Source: Malus domestica (Eukaryota; Streptophyta; Magnoliopsida; Rosales; Rosaceae). From it: a DNA stretch of 64,000 bases. The stretch spans positions 34,735,001 to 34,799,000 of the forward strand of contig NC_091671.1 in NCBI RefSeq assembly GCF_042453785.1. The letters are read 5' to 3'. Below, in pieces: positions 1 to 9,330 of this stretch (its first letter is position 1; every line of letters starts with the position of its first letter). The translations under genes and the position numbers were made by a program. The notes under the pieces are model-generated. The model made no database searches. It had not been told where the DNA came from and worked only from the letters and a program-made list of their open reading frames with translations.

Positions 1-1
1 A

Positions 2-2467
2 TTGCACCTGGACTTCAATTCATTTTCAGGCTATCTACCTGAATCTTTGTATACGTATTCGGCTTTGGAGCAGCTTTCAGTCTCTGGGAACTCTCTTTCC
101 GGCCAGATAAGCAAGGAACTGAGTAAGCTTTCTAGCCTCAAGACCTTAGTCATTTCTTCAAACCAATTTTTGGGTGAACTTCCAAATGTGTTTGGGAACC
201 TTAGACGACTAGAACAGTTAGTTGCACATTCAAATATGTTGTCTGGCCCATTAGCTTCAACCTTGGCACTCTGTTCAAATCTTCGAGTGCTTGACCTTCG
301 AAACAATTCTCTATCCGGTTCCATTGATCTAAATTTCACTGGACTTCCAAAACTCTGCACACTTGATCTTGCCACTAATCATTTTTCTGGTTTCCTTCCA
401 AATTCACTTTCTAATTGTCGTGAGTTGAAAACGTTAAGCCTTGCTAGGAATAAATTAAGGGGTTCAATTCCGGAAGACTTTGCCAAACTCACATCCCTAT
501 TCTTCCTCTCATTGTCGAATAACAGTTTTGTGAACTTATCTGAGACACTATCTGTGCTGCAGCAATGCAAAAATCTCACAACTCTAATTCTTTCAAAAAA
601 TTTCTTTGGTGAGGAGATTCCGAAAAATGCAAGTGGGTTTGAAAGCTTAATGGTTTTAGCACTCGGGAATTGTGCTCTCAAAGGCCAAATTCCAGTTTGG
701 TTATTGAGTTGCAGGAAGTTGCAAGTCCTTGATTTATCTTGGAATCGCTTGGATGGTCCCATCCCTTTGTGGATAGGTCAGATGGAAAACTTGTTTTATT
801 TGGACTTTTCAAATAATTCACTCTCGGGAGAAATCCCAAAAAGTATGACAGAGCTGAAAAGCCTCATATCTACAAATTGCACTCATGCAAACCTTATTGC
901 TTCTGCTGGCATCCCGTTATTTGTAAAACGGAATAGGAGTGCTACTGGCCTGCAGTACAACCAGGTCTCAAATTTTCCTCCGTCAATACTCTTGAGCAAT
1001 AACAGAATAAATGGAGCAATGTGGCCTGAGATCGGACGATTGAAGCAGCTCCATGTTTTGGATTGGAGCCGGAACAACATTAGTGGGACCATCCCAAGCT
1101 CCATCTCGGAGATGGAGAACTTGGAAGCATTGGATTTATCATTCAATGATCTCTATGGTTCGATCCCTCCATCACTTAGCAAGCTCACATTCTTGTCAAA
1201 GTTTAGCGTGGCAAATAATCACCTCCATGGAGTGATTCCCAATGGAGGACAGTTCTTAAGCTTTCCCAGCTCAAGTTTTGACGGTAACTCGGGGCTTTGT
1301 GGGGCAATGTACACTCCATGTGGTGATATCAGCAGTACAAGTCTCAAGCCTGTAACTCCATCCAGTTCAAACAGTAGATTTGGTCGAAACAGCATCCTTT
1401 GTGTAGTAATCAGCATAGGAGTTGGGGTTGCATTGCTTCTTGCAGTTGGTTTGCTTAAAATGTCAAGGAGGGGAGCAAAGGATCAAATTGATGATTTTGA
1501 TGAGGACAGCAGGCCGCACAGGATATCCGGAGCCCTTGCATCGTCAAAACTGGTGCTGTTCCAAAATTCAGACTGTAAGGATTTTACAGTGTCAGACTTG
1601 TTAAAGTCTACAAACAATTTCAACCAAGCCAACATAATTGGTTGTGGTGGTTATGGACTGGTTTACAAAGCCAACCTACCGAATGGAGCAAAAGCTGCAA
1701 TCAAGAGACTTTCTGGGGATTGTGGACAGATGGAACGTGAATTTCAAGCTGAAGTGGAAGCCCTCTCAAGAGCTCAGCACAAGAACCTTGTCTCTCTTCA
1801 AGGTTACTGCCGGCATGGTAATGACAGACTGTTAATCTACTCCTACATGGAGAACGGAAGCTTGGATTATTGGCTGCATGAAAGTGTTGATGGTGTTTCG
1901 CTTCTAAAATGGGATGTAAGACTTAAGATAGCTCAAGGTGCGGCTCGTGGGCTAGCCTACTTGCACAAGGGTTGTCAGCCAAATATAGTGCATCGAGATA
2001 TAAAAACAAGCAACATTCTTCTAGATGAAAAATTTGAAGCTCACTTGGCTGATTTTGGTCTTTCAAGGTTACTTCGTCCTTACGATACCCATGTTACAAC
2101 AGATCTGGTTGGGACTTTGGGTTATATTCCTCCAGAGTACAGTCAGACATTAACAGCAACCTGCAGGGGCGATGTTTACAGTTTTGGTGTTGTTCTTCTT
2201 GAGCTTCTTACTGGTAGGAGGCCTGTAGAAGTATGCAGAGGAAAAAACTGCAGAGATTTGGTATCGTGGATGTTTCAGATGAGATTTGAGAAGAGAGATG
2301 AAGAGATTATAGATTCGTCAATTTGGAATAAGAATCATGAGAAGCAACTTTTAGATGTTCTTGGTGTTGCCTGTAAATGCCTGGATCCCAATCCGAGGCA
2401 GAGGCCCTTTATTGAAGAAGTTGTGTCATGCCTTGACGGTATAGGATTTGAGAGCGGGAAACAATGA
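2..2467 (+). CDS. PSKR2: PSKR2-like LRR receptor kinase, 5'-truncated by window edge
   Basis: This is the last 821 residues of a plasma-membrane leucine-rich-repeat receptor kinase of the phytosulfokine receptor group. The reading frame is open at base 2, so the N-terminus (roughly 215 residues, judged from remembered PSKR2 length) lies outside. In order: LRRs to about residue 290; the island insert about 290-335, containing FVKRNRS and LQYNQVSNFPPSI, the PSK-binding segment in this family; final LRRs to about 430; a membrane helix 464-485; a kinase domain about 541-812. Kinase residues are intact: Gly loop GCGGYG from G547, K568, H664-R665-D666, D684 of DFG, and YIPPEY in the activation segment. 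The family binds the sulfated peptide phytosulfokine with SERK co-receptors and promotes growth and immune tuning. No intron is seen, as usual here. One LRR has LDWSRNN where LDLS is expected. PSY1R is the nearest alternative, but island and kinase fit PSKR2 better. Confidence 0.93.
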   Translation: MHLDFNSFSGYLPESLYTYSALEQLSVSGNSLSGQISKELSKLSSLKTLVISSNQFLGELPNVFGNLRRLEQLVAHSNMLSGPLASTLALCSNLRVLDLRNNSLSGSIDLNFTGLPKLCTLDLATNHFSGFLPNSLSNCRELKTLSLARNKLRGSIPEDFAKLTSLFFLSLSNNSFVNLSETLSVLQQCKNLTTLILSKNFFGEEIPKNASGFESLMVLALGNCALKGQIPVWLLSCRKLQVLDLSWNRLDGPIPLWIGQMENLFYLDFSNNSLSGEIPKSMTELKSLISTNCTHANLIASAGIPLFVKRNRSATGLQYNQVSNFPPSILLSNNRINGAMWPEIGRLKQLHVLDWSRNNISGTIPSSISEMENLEALDLSFNDLYGSIPPSLSKLTFLSKFSVANNHLHGVIPNGGQFLSFPSSSFDGNSGLCGAMYTPCGDISSTSLKPVTPSSSNSRFGRNSILCVVISIGVGVALLLAVGLLKMSRRGAKDQIDDFDEDSRPHRISGALASSKLVLFQNSDCKDFTVSDLLKSTNNFNQANIIGCGGYGLVYKANLPNGAKAAIKRLSGDCGQMEREFQAEVEALSRAQHKNLVSLQGYCRHGNDRLLIYSYMENGSLDYWLHESVDGVSLLKWDVRLKIAQGAARGLAYLHKGCQPNIVHRDIKTSNILLDEKFEAHLADFGLSRLLRPYDTHVTTDLVGTLGYIPPEYSQTLTATCRGDVYSFGVVLLELLTGRRPVEVCRGKNCRDLVSWMFQMRFEKRDEEIIDSSIWNKNHEKQLLDVLGVACKCLDPNPRQRPFIEEVVSCLDGIGFESGKQ

Positions 2468-3831
2468 CCATCCTTGTTGCATTTCCATCCTATGGAACTC
2501 AGCAACTCAGCTGAGGTTCCATTAGCATCCCAATATGGAAAGGTATACCTGAAAAGCAACACTATTGCTAGTCTATAGTTGGGGTCTTTGGTTTCTTATA
2601 AAAAGAACTCATTTGGTACTATGTTATACTGATGTAATATGTATACAACGGCCATGTTGGCCGCTTCTACCTGAAATAAGCATTACAAAATTCCGTCCTC
2701 TTTTCTCCTGAAATGCGTTAATTTTGTTTTCTTAGATTTTTAATTGATTTCATTTCGTTGTACATACATGATGAACTCAGTGTAACAAGGTGACAACAGA
2801 AGCACCTTTCTATGAGCATGAAGTACGCTTCTATGTCGTAGGAAAAGTATGATATTGATTTCTCTCACATTTTGCATTTCAAGATCCCTTAATTTCTACA
2901 TAGTCTGGAGCGACCGAGAGCTTCAGTTACATGATGTTATGTTGACTGGTTGTACAGATTCACTTTAGGAGTTATGTGAATCTATGCCTTATAACTACAC
3001 ATACTTTCATGTTTTTTATACCTGAAGTCTCAGTTTCTCTTAATCCCCTGACTATAAATAGTTTCCGTAATTGTGATTACTTGCTCCCGGATATTCTCCT
3101 GCCTTTACTCATGTTTATCAAGGATGTGTTCAGCTTTGGTCATCCGCATTCACAATTCATGGTAAATTTCTGCTTATGTATAGCAATTGTTTTTTCGAAT
3201 TAATTGAATTTTCTTGACCACTACTTTTCGTCTACGCCCTACCAGTTTTATCTTCAATTTGCTGCAGTTATCAGAAAGCTGGCTTGTTCATCATAATTCA
3301 AGATCCGTAAGTTTCTCTTGAACTAATTAATGGCTCTCTCTTTCAAATGTTTCTGCCATATTTATTAATTTTCCTTATGAGCAGAACCCTCAGTACTGAT
3401 AAACTGGCTTTGTGGCCCTTACTTAATCTGAGAGGGATATCTTGTAAAAGTTGGGGAACCACCATCCTCCAATAGAAAAATTGACAACAATAGCTTTGTA
3501 GCATTTATCGAAACAGATATGTTCTCATTGGACACGGTTATTCAAAAGGATGGTGATTCCAAAAGCAGATGCTACACTCATCTGCCTTTTAACAACCAAA
3601 ATGGACTGAGCACATTCTGTGCATGAATTTGCTGCCTTACAATGTCCACATTCAGATGAATTAGTTATATAACGATATTTCTTTGCGTATTTTATACGCA
3701 TATCTGTTGCTAGAAATATTCTTGTATTGTCAGACTTTGAATTTTGATTGTACGTTAAACCAAGAATCGACATGATTAATTGTCTGTTTTCATAACATGT
3801 CAAAAGTGTTCATCTTCAGTCTGGCAAGAAA

Positions 3832-3833
<2 letters not shown>
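2468..3833. other. 3' flank of the receptor kinase; no gene seen
   Basis: The first 200 or so bases are probably the receptor kinase 3' UTR; a weak poly(A)-signal-like AATAAG occurs near 2675. The rest is AT-rich with only short ORFs in all frames and no protein motif I recognise. Confidence 0.5.

Positions 3834-3885
<52 letters not shown>
3834..3885. repeat. compound (CT)n(TA)n microsatellite
   Basis: About 17 CT units run from 3834 to 3867 and are followed directly by about 9 TA units to 3885. The Arg-Glu repeat ORFs on the minus strand here are translations of this microsatellite. It is a likely length-polymorphic marker. Confidence 0.97.
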
Positions 3886-4330
3886 GGAACATTTATCTTT
3901 ATAGATAATTTGTGACAAGGAGAAAAAAACATTTCTGTGGCACTTGAGCTTCCAATTTCCTTTATGTAAAGTTTGATGATGAAAATCCAAGTCTTTTGAC
4001 TTGTGAAGTGATAGAAACTAATGAAAGGAGATGGCATGGTTGTATCTCTCTCTTGCTGTGGACCAGGGTTAGGGTGGGTGTTTATCTTAAGCACTAGGAT
4101 ATTAAGGAATCCTTTCTCTTTTGATCAAGTTCATATCAGTAGAGAAAAAATCTACTGATCCACATCTCACACAAATGGAATCCAATCACATTTACACGGA
4201 TTTATGCAAGTTTTTCTCAAGAGATAGACATATAAATGTATACAACTGTTACATGGAAGTTTCAAAATTTTCCTTTTTATTTTCCTTTCCATTTTCACCG
4301 TCGTAGAATGCTTCAAGATTTATATGTGGT
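3886..4330. other. intergenic, nothing recognised
   Basis: AT-rich stretch between the microsatellite and the Copia remnant. No convincing ORF, repeat or RNA signal was seen. Confidence 0.5.
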
Positions 4331-6420
4331 TGTTGACCCTAAAAACTGTTGCGAGTTATATATTAGTTAAAGTGTAAATAGTAGTTTATTGTCCCACATT
4401 GGTGAAGTATATATGTAATACTAATTGTAACTCCTATATATACTCCACTTTGGAGATTAATGAATATATAAGAAATTCTCAAATATTGTCATATATATAT
4501 TTTTGGTATTTACCATGTTTAGTTTGATATGATATCAGAGCACTTCGCTCTTGGTGACCTGTGTCCTTTAATTTTGTGCCCACATTTTTCGTGATTTCCT
4601 TCGTTGAAAAAAAAAGAAAAGTGAATAGTATCGCGCTACAGTATAACGTTAGCTACAATGCATGAACAGTGATCCTCTACAGTGTCTTAAACAGTGATTG
4701 CTACAGTCCATGAATAGTCTCTTCTACAGTACGTGAACAGTGATTGCTAAGTTGCTCTGATAAATTGTTTTCATTCCGCTACGTATCTTTTGTGCCTTTA
4801 TTGTTCGTGATTTTGTTCAATGACTCAATATAATCATAGTGTTGTTATGCATCTTGTGGAACAAATAAATGGATAATTGATACTGGAGCCACTGATCATG
4901 TGACTAGTGACCCTAGAGTGTTTGATGAGTTATGTGATTATGTTTGAAATCCGTATATTACTAGTGCAAATGGAGCACCTTCCCATGTGAAGGGTGAAGG
5001 TACTATCCCTCTAACTCTAACCTTATCACTGATTCGTGCTTTACTTGTTCCCGATGTTAAGTGCAATCTTTTGTCGGTAGGAAAACTTCTTGATACTTTA
5101 TATTGTTCAGCTCACTTCTACCCTACATATTGTTATTTTCAAGACATTCAAACTCAGAAGATAATTGGTCGTGGTAAAAGAATAGGAAGTTTGTACATCT
5201 TGACTATAAAGGATATTATTGTTTCCGGTTCAAATAATCATCAAGTTTTAAGTGCTAAAGTGGACGATAGACATCAAATTTGGTTGTGGCATCGACGATT
5301 GGGACACCCATCATTCAGTTATATGAAACATCTATTTCCTTCTTTGTTTCGCATTTGTAGTGATTCAAAGTTCAAGTGTGAAACATGTGGCATGACTAAG
5401 AGTCATCGTGCTTCCTTTCCCGTAAGTGATTCTAAAGTTACTTTTCCATTTGATTTGATACATTCTGATGTGTGGGGTCCAGCGAAAGTTACTTCTAATG
5501 GATTCCGTTGGTTTGTTACTTTTATTGATGATTGTACTCGGTTAACTTGGGTGTTCTTGATGAAGAATAAGAGTGATGTTTCGTTACTTCTTCAAAAATT
5601 TTGTACAATGGTGTTTACTCAGTTTCAAACCAAGGTTAAGGTCTTCAGGTCTGATAACAGAGGAGAATATGTGAATCACACTTTGACATGTTTTTTTCGT
5701 GATCATGATATTATTCACCAGACGACTACTCCGTTTACACCACAACAAAATGGTGTGTCCGAACAGAAGAATAGTCAAATAATGGAGGTTTCTCGCTCCT
5801 TGATGTTGGATAAATGTGTTCCTAATCATTTGTGGGATTATGCTGTTTTGACTGATATGTATTTGATCAATCGTGTTCCAAGTAGAGTTCTTGATTTTCA
5901 AACACGCTTGATGTGCTACAAAAACATGTTTATCTTGTTTTTGTATCAAAGCTTCATCCGAAAGTGTTTGTGGTATTGCGTATGTACATGTCTACTCTCA
6001 TCAATGGAGTAAACTTGATGTTTGTGCTCTCCGATGTGTCTTTATTGGGTATGCTAACAATAAAAAAGGTTATAAATGTTATTATCCTCCGACTAAAAAA
6101 ACTTATATTACCATGGATGTCACCTTCCATGAGGAAGTTTCGTATTTTGTGAAGCTCTCTTCCGACTCTCTATTTCAGGAGGAGAGAGGGAGTGAAGTGC
6201 AGATTCAAAGAGATGGTATGGATGATGTGTTACAGGCAGAGTTGGAAACATAACCTATTATGTTGCGTGATACTGATCAGTTGGCTACAGATAGTGATTG
6301 GTCACCTGTCATTCCCGAAACTATTTCTACTGACGACAGATCAAATGTGCCCAGCGAGTTGCCTGTTAGTATGTCTGACGAATTACCAAGCCTATGTGGT
6401 GCGCATGCCTAGTAATTAAT
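4331..6420 (+). mobile_element. truncated Ty1/Copia retrotransposon (LTR, PBS, PR-IN part of pol)
   Basis: A putative LTR starts near 4331 (TGTTGACC) and ends by about 4528; its exact end is uncertain. TGATATCAGAGC at 4530-4541 is the initiator-Met tRNA primer-binding site with one change. A leader with several 'CTACAGT' and 'GAACAGTGATT' repeats follows (4620-4760). Protease and integrase coding then runs to about 6250, and the element stops before reverse transcriptase. There is no second LTR downstream, so this is a 3'-truncated copy. Gag is also missing or reduced to a few residues before the protease. Confidence 0.85.
4832..6250 (+). pseudogene. Copia pol fragment: protease, GAG-pre-integrase, integrase
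   Basis: The fragment has the aspartic protease motif DTGATDH near 4880, a GAG-pre-integrase zinc region (HRRLGHPS ... CETC, about 5290-5395) and an integrase core with HSDVWGP (5461-), DDCTRLTWV, FRSDNRGEY and PQQNGVSEQKN. The integrase D,D,E triad is present. Breaks: an in-frame TGA at 4945-4947 between protease and pre-integrase, and frame changes at about 5955-5965 in the integrase tail. The downstream 'GYANNKKGYKCY' region typical of Copia is readable only in another frame. No RT or RNase H follows. It is non-functional. Confidence 0.88.
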
Positions 6421-6763
6421 AAACTAACTACGTCATTCGGTTGTGTGCGTGGCGTGCCAACTTGTTGGCCGAGCTCGATCGGGGAAAATGTATTAATGTT
6501 ACGTTGGGCTCACTGTTGACTTTTGAATCTCGCGATTGCGGCCGAGAAATGAAAACGTCTCGGCCTTCGGGTTCTAGAGCCTAAAGACAAGGCTGATAGT
6601 TCTGTGAAGTTCAATATCAAATTCGGCACTCAGGGTGCCGAATGTAGTAACCTGGTAACACCTCATTTTGTCGAGAAGGCTGATGAGATGACCTCTGCCA
6701 ATAAGGACTCGAAAATCCTTCTTGACCGAGACTTGGATAAGTAACAAGTCGGTCTTGGAGCAG

Positions 6764-6908
6764 TGCTGTTTATCTAAACTGAAGGTGCTTCGCGGTCGAA
6801 TGGTTCTACGGCTACAATGCTGTTTATCTAAACTCTATAATGCTGTTTATCCAAACTGAAGATGTTTACTGGTTGCCTTCACAGTGCTGTTTGTCCAAAC
6901 TGAAGATG
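6764..6908. repeat. four spaced copies of a TGCTGTTTATC(T/C)AAACTGAA unit
   Basis: Copies start at about 6764, 6818, 6840 and 6885. Two carry the extension GATG after the core. Spacing is irregular (54, 22 and 45 bases), so this is a dispersed cluster rather than a clean tandem array. Confidence 0.8.
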
Positions 6909-7239
6909 TGTTGGTGAAAAAGGTGATGTGTTAGGGAAAAAGAAAAAGAAAAATCTCAAGGCTGTTGAGAGATTTCACGTAGAGCGAGAGTTTGCGCAGG
7001 GCAATTTGTGTGTTGAATTGGAGATGGTCTAAATGATGCAACGCACCTTGTATTTATAGCATTCATATCTTCTGCTTAGCACGGCTGGATACTTTTTTTT
7101 TTTCGACCAGATACTTTTGTAGAGTCTAACTGCAACTCTAACTTGCGGAACTGAAATACTGATCTGTGGCATAGGCTAAAGCCTATCTTCCAGATGGCTA
7201 CCCATGACTTTTTGACAAAATGAAAGCCTATCCACCAAA

Positions 7240-7334
7240 AGCCTTCTTGTCTCATCATCACAGCCTAGCCTACTTAGGCTTCGTATCTCACCATCATAGC
7301 CTAGCCTACCTAGGCTTCTTATCTCATCATCATA
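7240..7334. repeat. 36-bp tandem repeat, about 2.5 copies
   Basis: The unit begins CTCATCATCA and contains AGCCTAGCCTAC(C/T)TAGGCTT, which can fold on itself. The SHHHSLAYLGF repeats seen on translation are a by-product. Confidence 0.9.
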
Positions 7335-7490
7335 AATTCCATCACCTTTGCACCCATCCATGCATGCATCCTGATCCCCGTTCACTTTTTAATAATTATC
7401 ATCATAATTTAAAATGGATAATAATTAATTCAAAATCCAACCCCATTAACAGCTTCCTAGTGACATCATAATATCGTCTTGTTATGCATG

Positions 7491-8249
7491 CTTCATTATC
7501 TGATGCCGTGCATATCCCGGATTTAGAATAATATTAGGTTAAGATAATTTAAAATATTACTAAGAGATAATATCATGATTAAAATCACAATATTATTTCT
7601 TAATAATAATTAAAAATCATTTCAACCACTTTGTCGTTCAGCGGTCTAAAATAATGTTCATTCAACGGCCTTGATTACTCGGACCAATAGTGTAAAATCG
7701 GGTCCAAACAGTGGTATATGTATGTTCAGTTTACCCTGTTGGAGTGTTAATGCATAATGCTTGTGCCATGAAATGAGAAAAACTATGAAGTTCATACAAA
7801 AGAAGAGAGTCAAATGAGATAAAAGTGAGTTTAAATTGATGATCCTGAACTTCTTCTGGCTGGCTGTTATATATTTGAACGAACTGTGTTCATATGCCGT
7901 CGCTGGGTCACCTCATCATGGGTCGCGATTCCTGAAGTTGGCCGGAGTTCATCGCCTAGACCTGGCTCTCCCGTTCATATTCGTGACTAATTAACTTGAT
8001 CTCCAACTTAAGAACCATATTATCATTAAATCTCCAAATATAGTGGAGCATTTTTTTTTAATTGTGTATTTTGTTTTATTTATCAATCATGTAAGATCGA
8101 GAAATAATTATGGGATCAATCACACCATTATTAAACTTGGAGACCAAAATTTTAATATTTAATTAACTAGTTGTTTATGTACGTAGATATATCATGGCCA
8201 TATGGAACCACAAGTTGATATTCCTGAACTTCTTCTATGTACGTAGATA
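7491..8249. other. AT-rich intergenic; short direct repeats only
   Basis: No gene seen. ATGTACGTAGATATATCA occurs at about 8176 and again at about 8238. CCTGAACTTCTTCT occurs near 7845 and 8223. These may be footprints of small insertions. Confidence 0.5.
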
Positions 8250-8668
8250 TATCAGCACCTAGGTGGCTAGGTGGGGTCTAGGCAGGCGCCTAGGCGGATT
8301 AGACGAATTTAATTAAATCTATTATATTTTGTATAAATAAGTGTTTATTTATACTTAATATATATAATTTCATCATAAACTACAAAATATAATGACATAT
8401 ATATTATGAGTTATTGGAACATAATGAAAACATGAGAAACAAACATATAATGTGTGTTTATTTAAGTATTCAACAAGTCTTTTATAATTTATTGAAAAAA
8501 AATAAAATGCAAAATGAAAGTTATCTATTTTCTGTTTAAGTGAGTTGCAATCTAGGCGGGTGCCTAGGCAGACGTCTCTGTAGGTCTAGGCACCCTTTCT
8601 TAATTTTCAAACGCTAAGTATTAATTGGGGCGGTGACCGGCCTAACACCTAAGCGGGGATTTTTAGAA
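8250..8668. mobile_element. candidate small non-autonomous element with CTAGGCG-rich ends
   Basis: A GC-rich left end (8253-8300) with repeated CTAGG(C/T)GG and GCGCCTAGGCGG, and a GC-rich right end (8551-8650) with GGTGCCTAGGC and CCTAACACCTAAGCGG, flank an AT-rich core. The ends are roughly inverted relative to each other. I recall similar CTAGGCGG sequence as a repeat in Rosaceae genomes, but cannot assign a superfamily or target duplication. Confidence 0.4.
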
Positions 8669-9330
8669 CAGTGACTTTTAGCACTACGAGGAGAGTAATT
8701 TCGGATTTTAGGAGTTCTTTAACTCCTAAACTGGTGAAGGCATTAATTTGCATGCAAAATTAGTCGAAGGGTGATGATATAATTTCTTTAGGAGATGATG
8801 CACCTTCATTGGACCACCTAAAGTTCTACGAAAGTTCTTATTTCTCTTCTTATTTGTTATAATCTTTTGAATTTTGTTATTTTGTAAGTTTATAAGTTGT
8901 GTATTTGTCTACATCTCTTTTATCTCTATTAATCCACAACCACAACAAGCATCACCTTCACAAGTTCCTAGCCGGCCTCCTTATACATCCTCTTCCTACC
9001 TGGCCACCTCAAGCTTCAAAAAATGCTCAACAATCAAAATCAAAGGCTCCTCCAAAGCCTCCCAAACCTTCAACGACCAAGGATGTCAAGCATAAGGGGT
9101 AAACCACTATGTTGCATTGCATTTCTTTGAACTTTAATAGTATGTTTACTTGAAATTGAACTTTGCCTTTTCATATGGGTTGTAGTACTAATGCTATAAG
9201 GCGTTTACTTGACCTTTGCTTTTCATTTGGGTTGTACTAATGCCATAAGATATTTACTTGAACTTTGATTATTCATTTGGGTTGTACTATTATCATAAGT
9301 CATTTTATTTGATGTTGCCTATGTCTTACA
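8669..9330. other. intergenic with a Pro-rich ORF remnant and a short tandem repeat
   Basis: A short Pro/Ser-rich frame at 8899-9102 (KAPPKPPKPSTTKD) ends just before a 50-60-bp unit repeated three times at about 9140-9310 (core TTCATTTGGGTTGTACTA). I do not recognise a protein family. It may be a fragment of a transposase N-terminus, but nothing proves that. Confidence 0.4.

Larger units (their letters stand above)
6421..7490 (-). mobile_element. probable LTR fragment, minus orientation
   Basis: No coding is evident. On the minus strand a TATA-like GCTATAAATACAAGG near 7045-7060 is followed by CT-rich leader-like sequence, then a region with four related repeats. This looks like the promoter, R and U5 part of an LTR. 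I cannot place either terminus or a target duplication, so this is inference from composition and layout. A GGCCGAG / CTCGGCC inverted pair lies near 6540-6566. Confidence 0.35.

Noticed and set aside
3790..4094. Arg-Glu repeat ORFs on the minus strand
   Set aside because: Translations of the CT/TA microsatellite.
7076..7471. His/Ser-rich ORFs around the 36-bp repeat
   Set aside because: Products of a short tandem repeat with no start context or homology.
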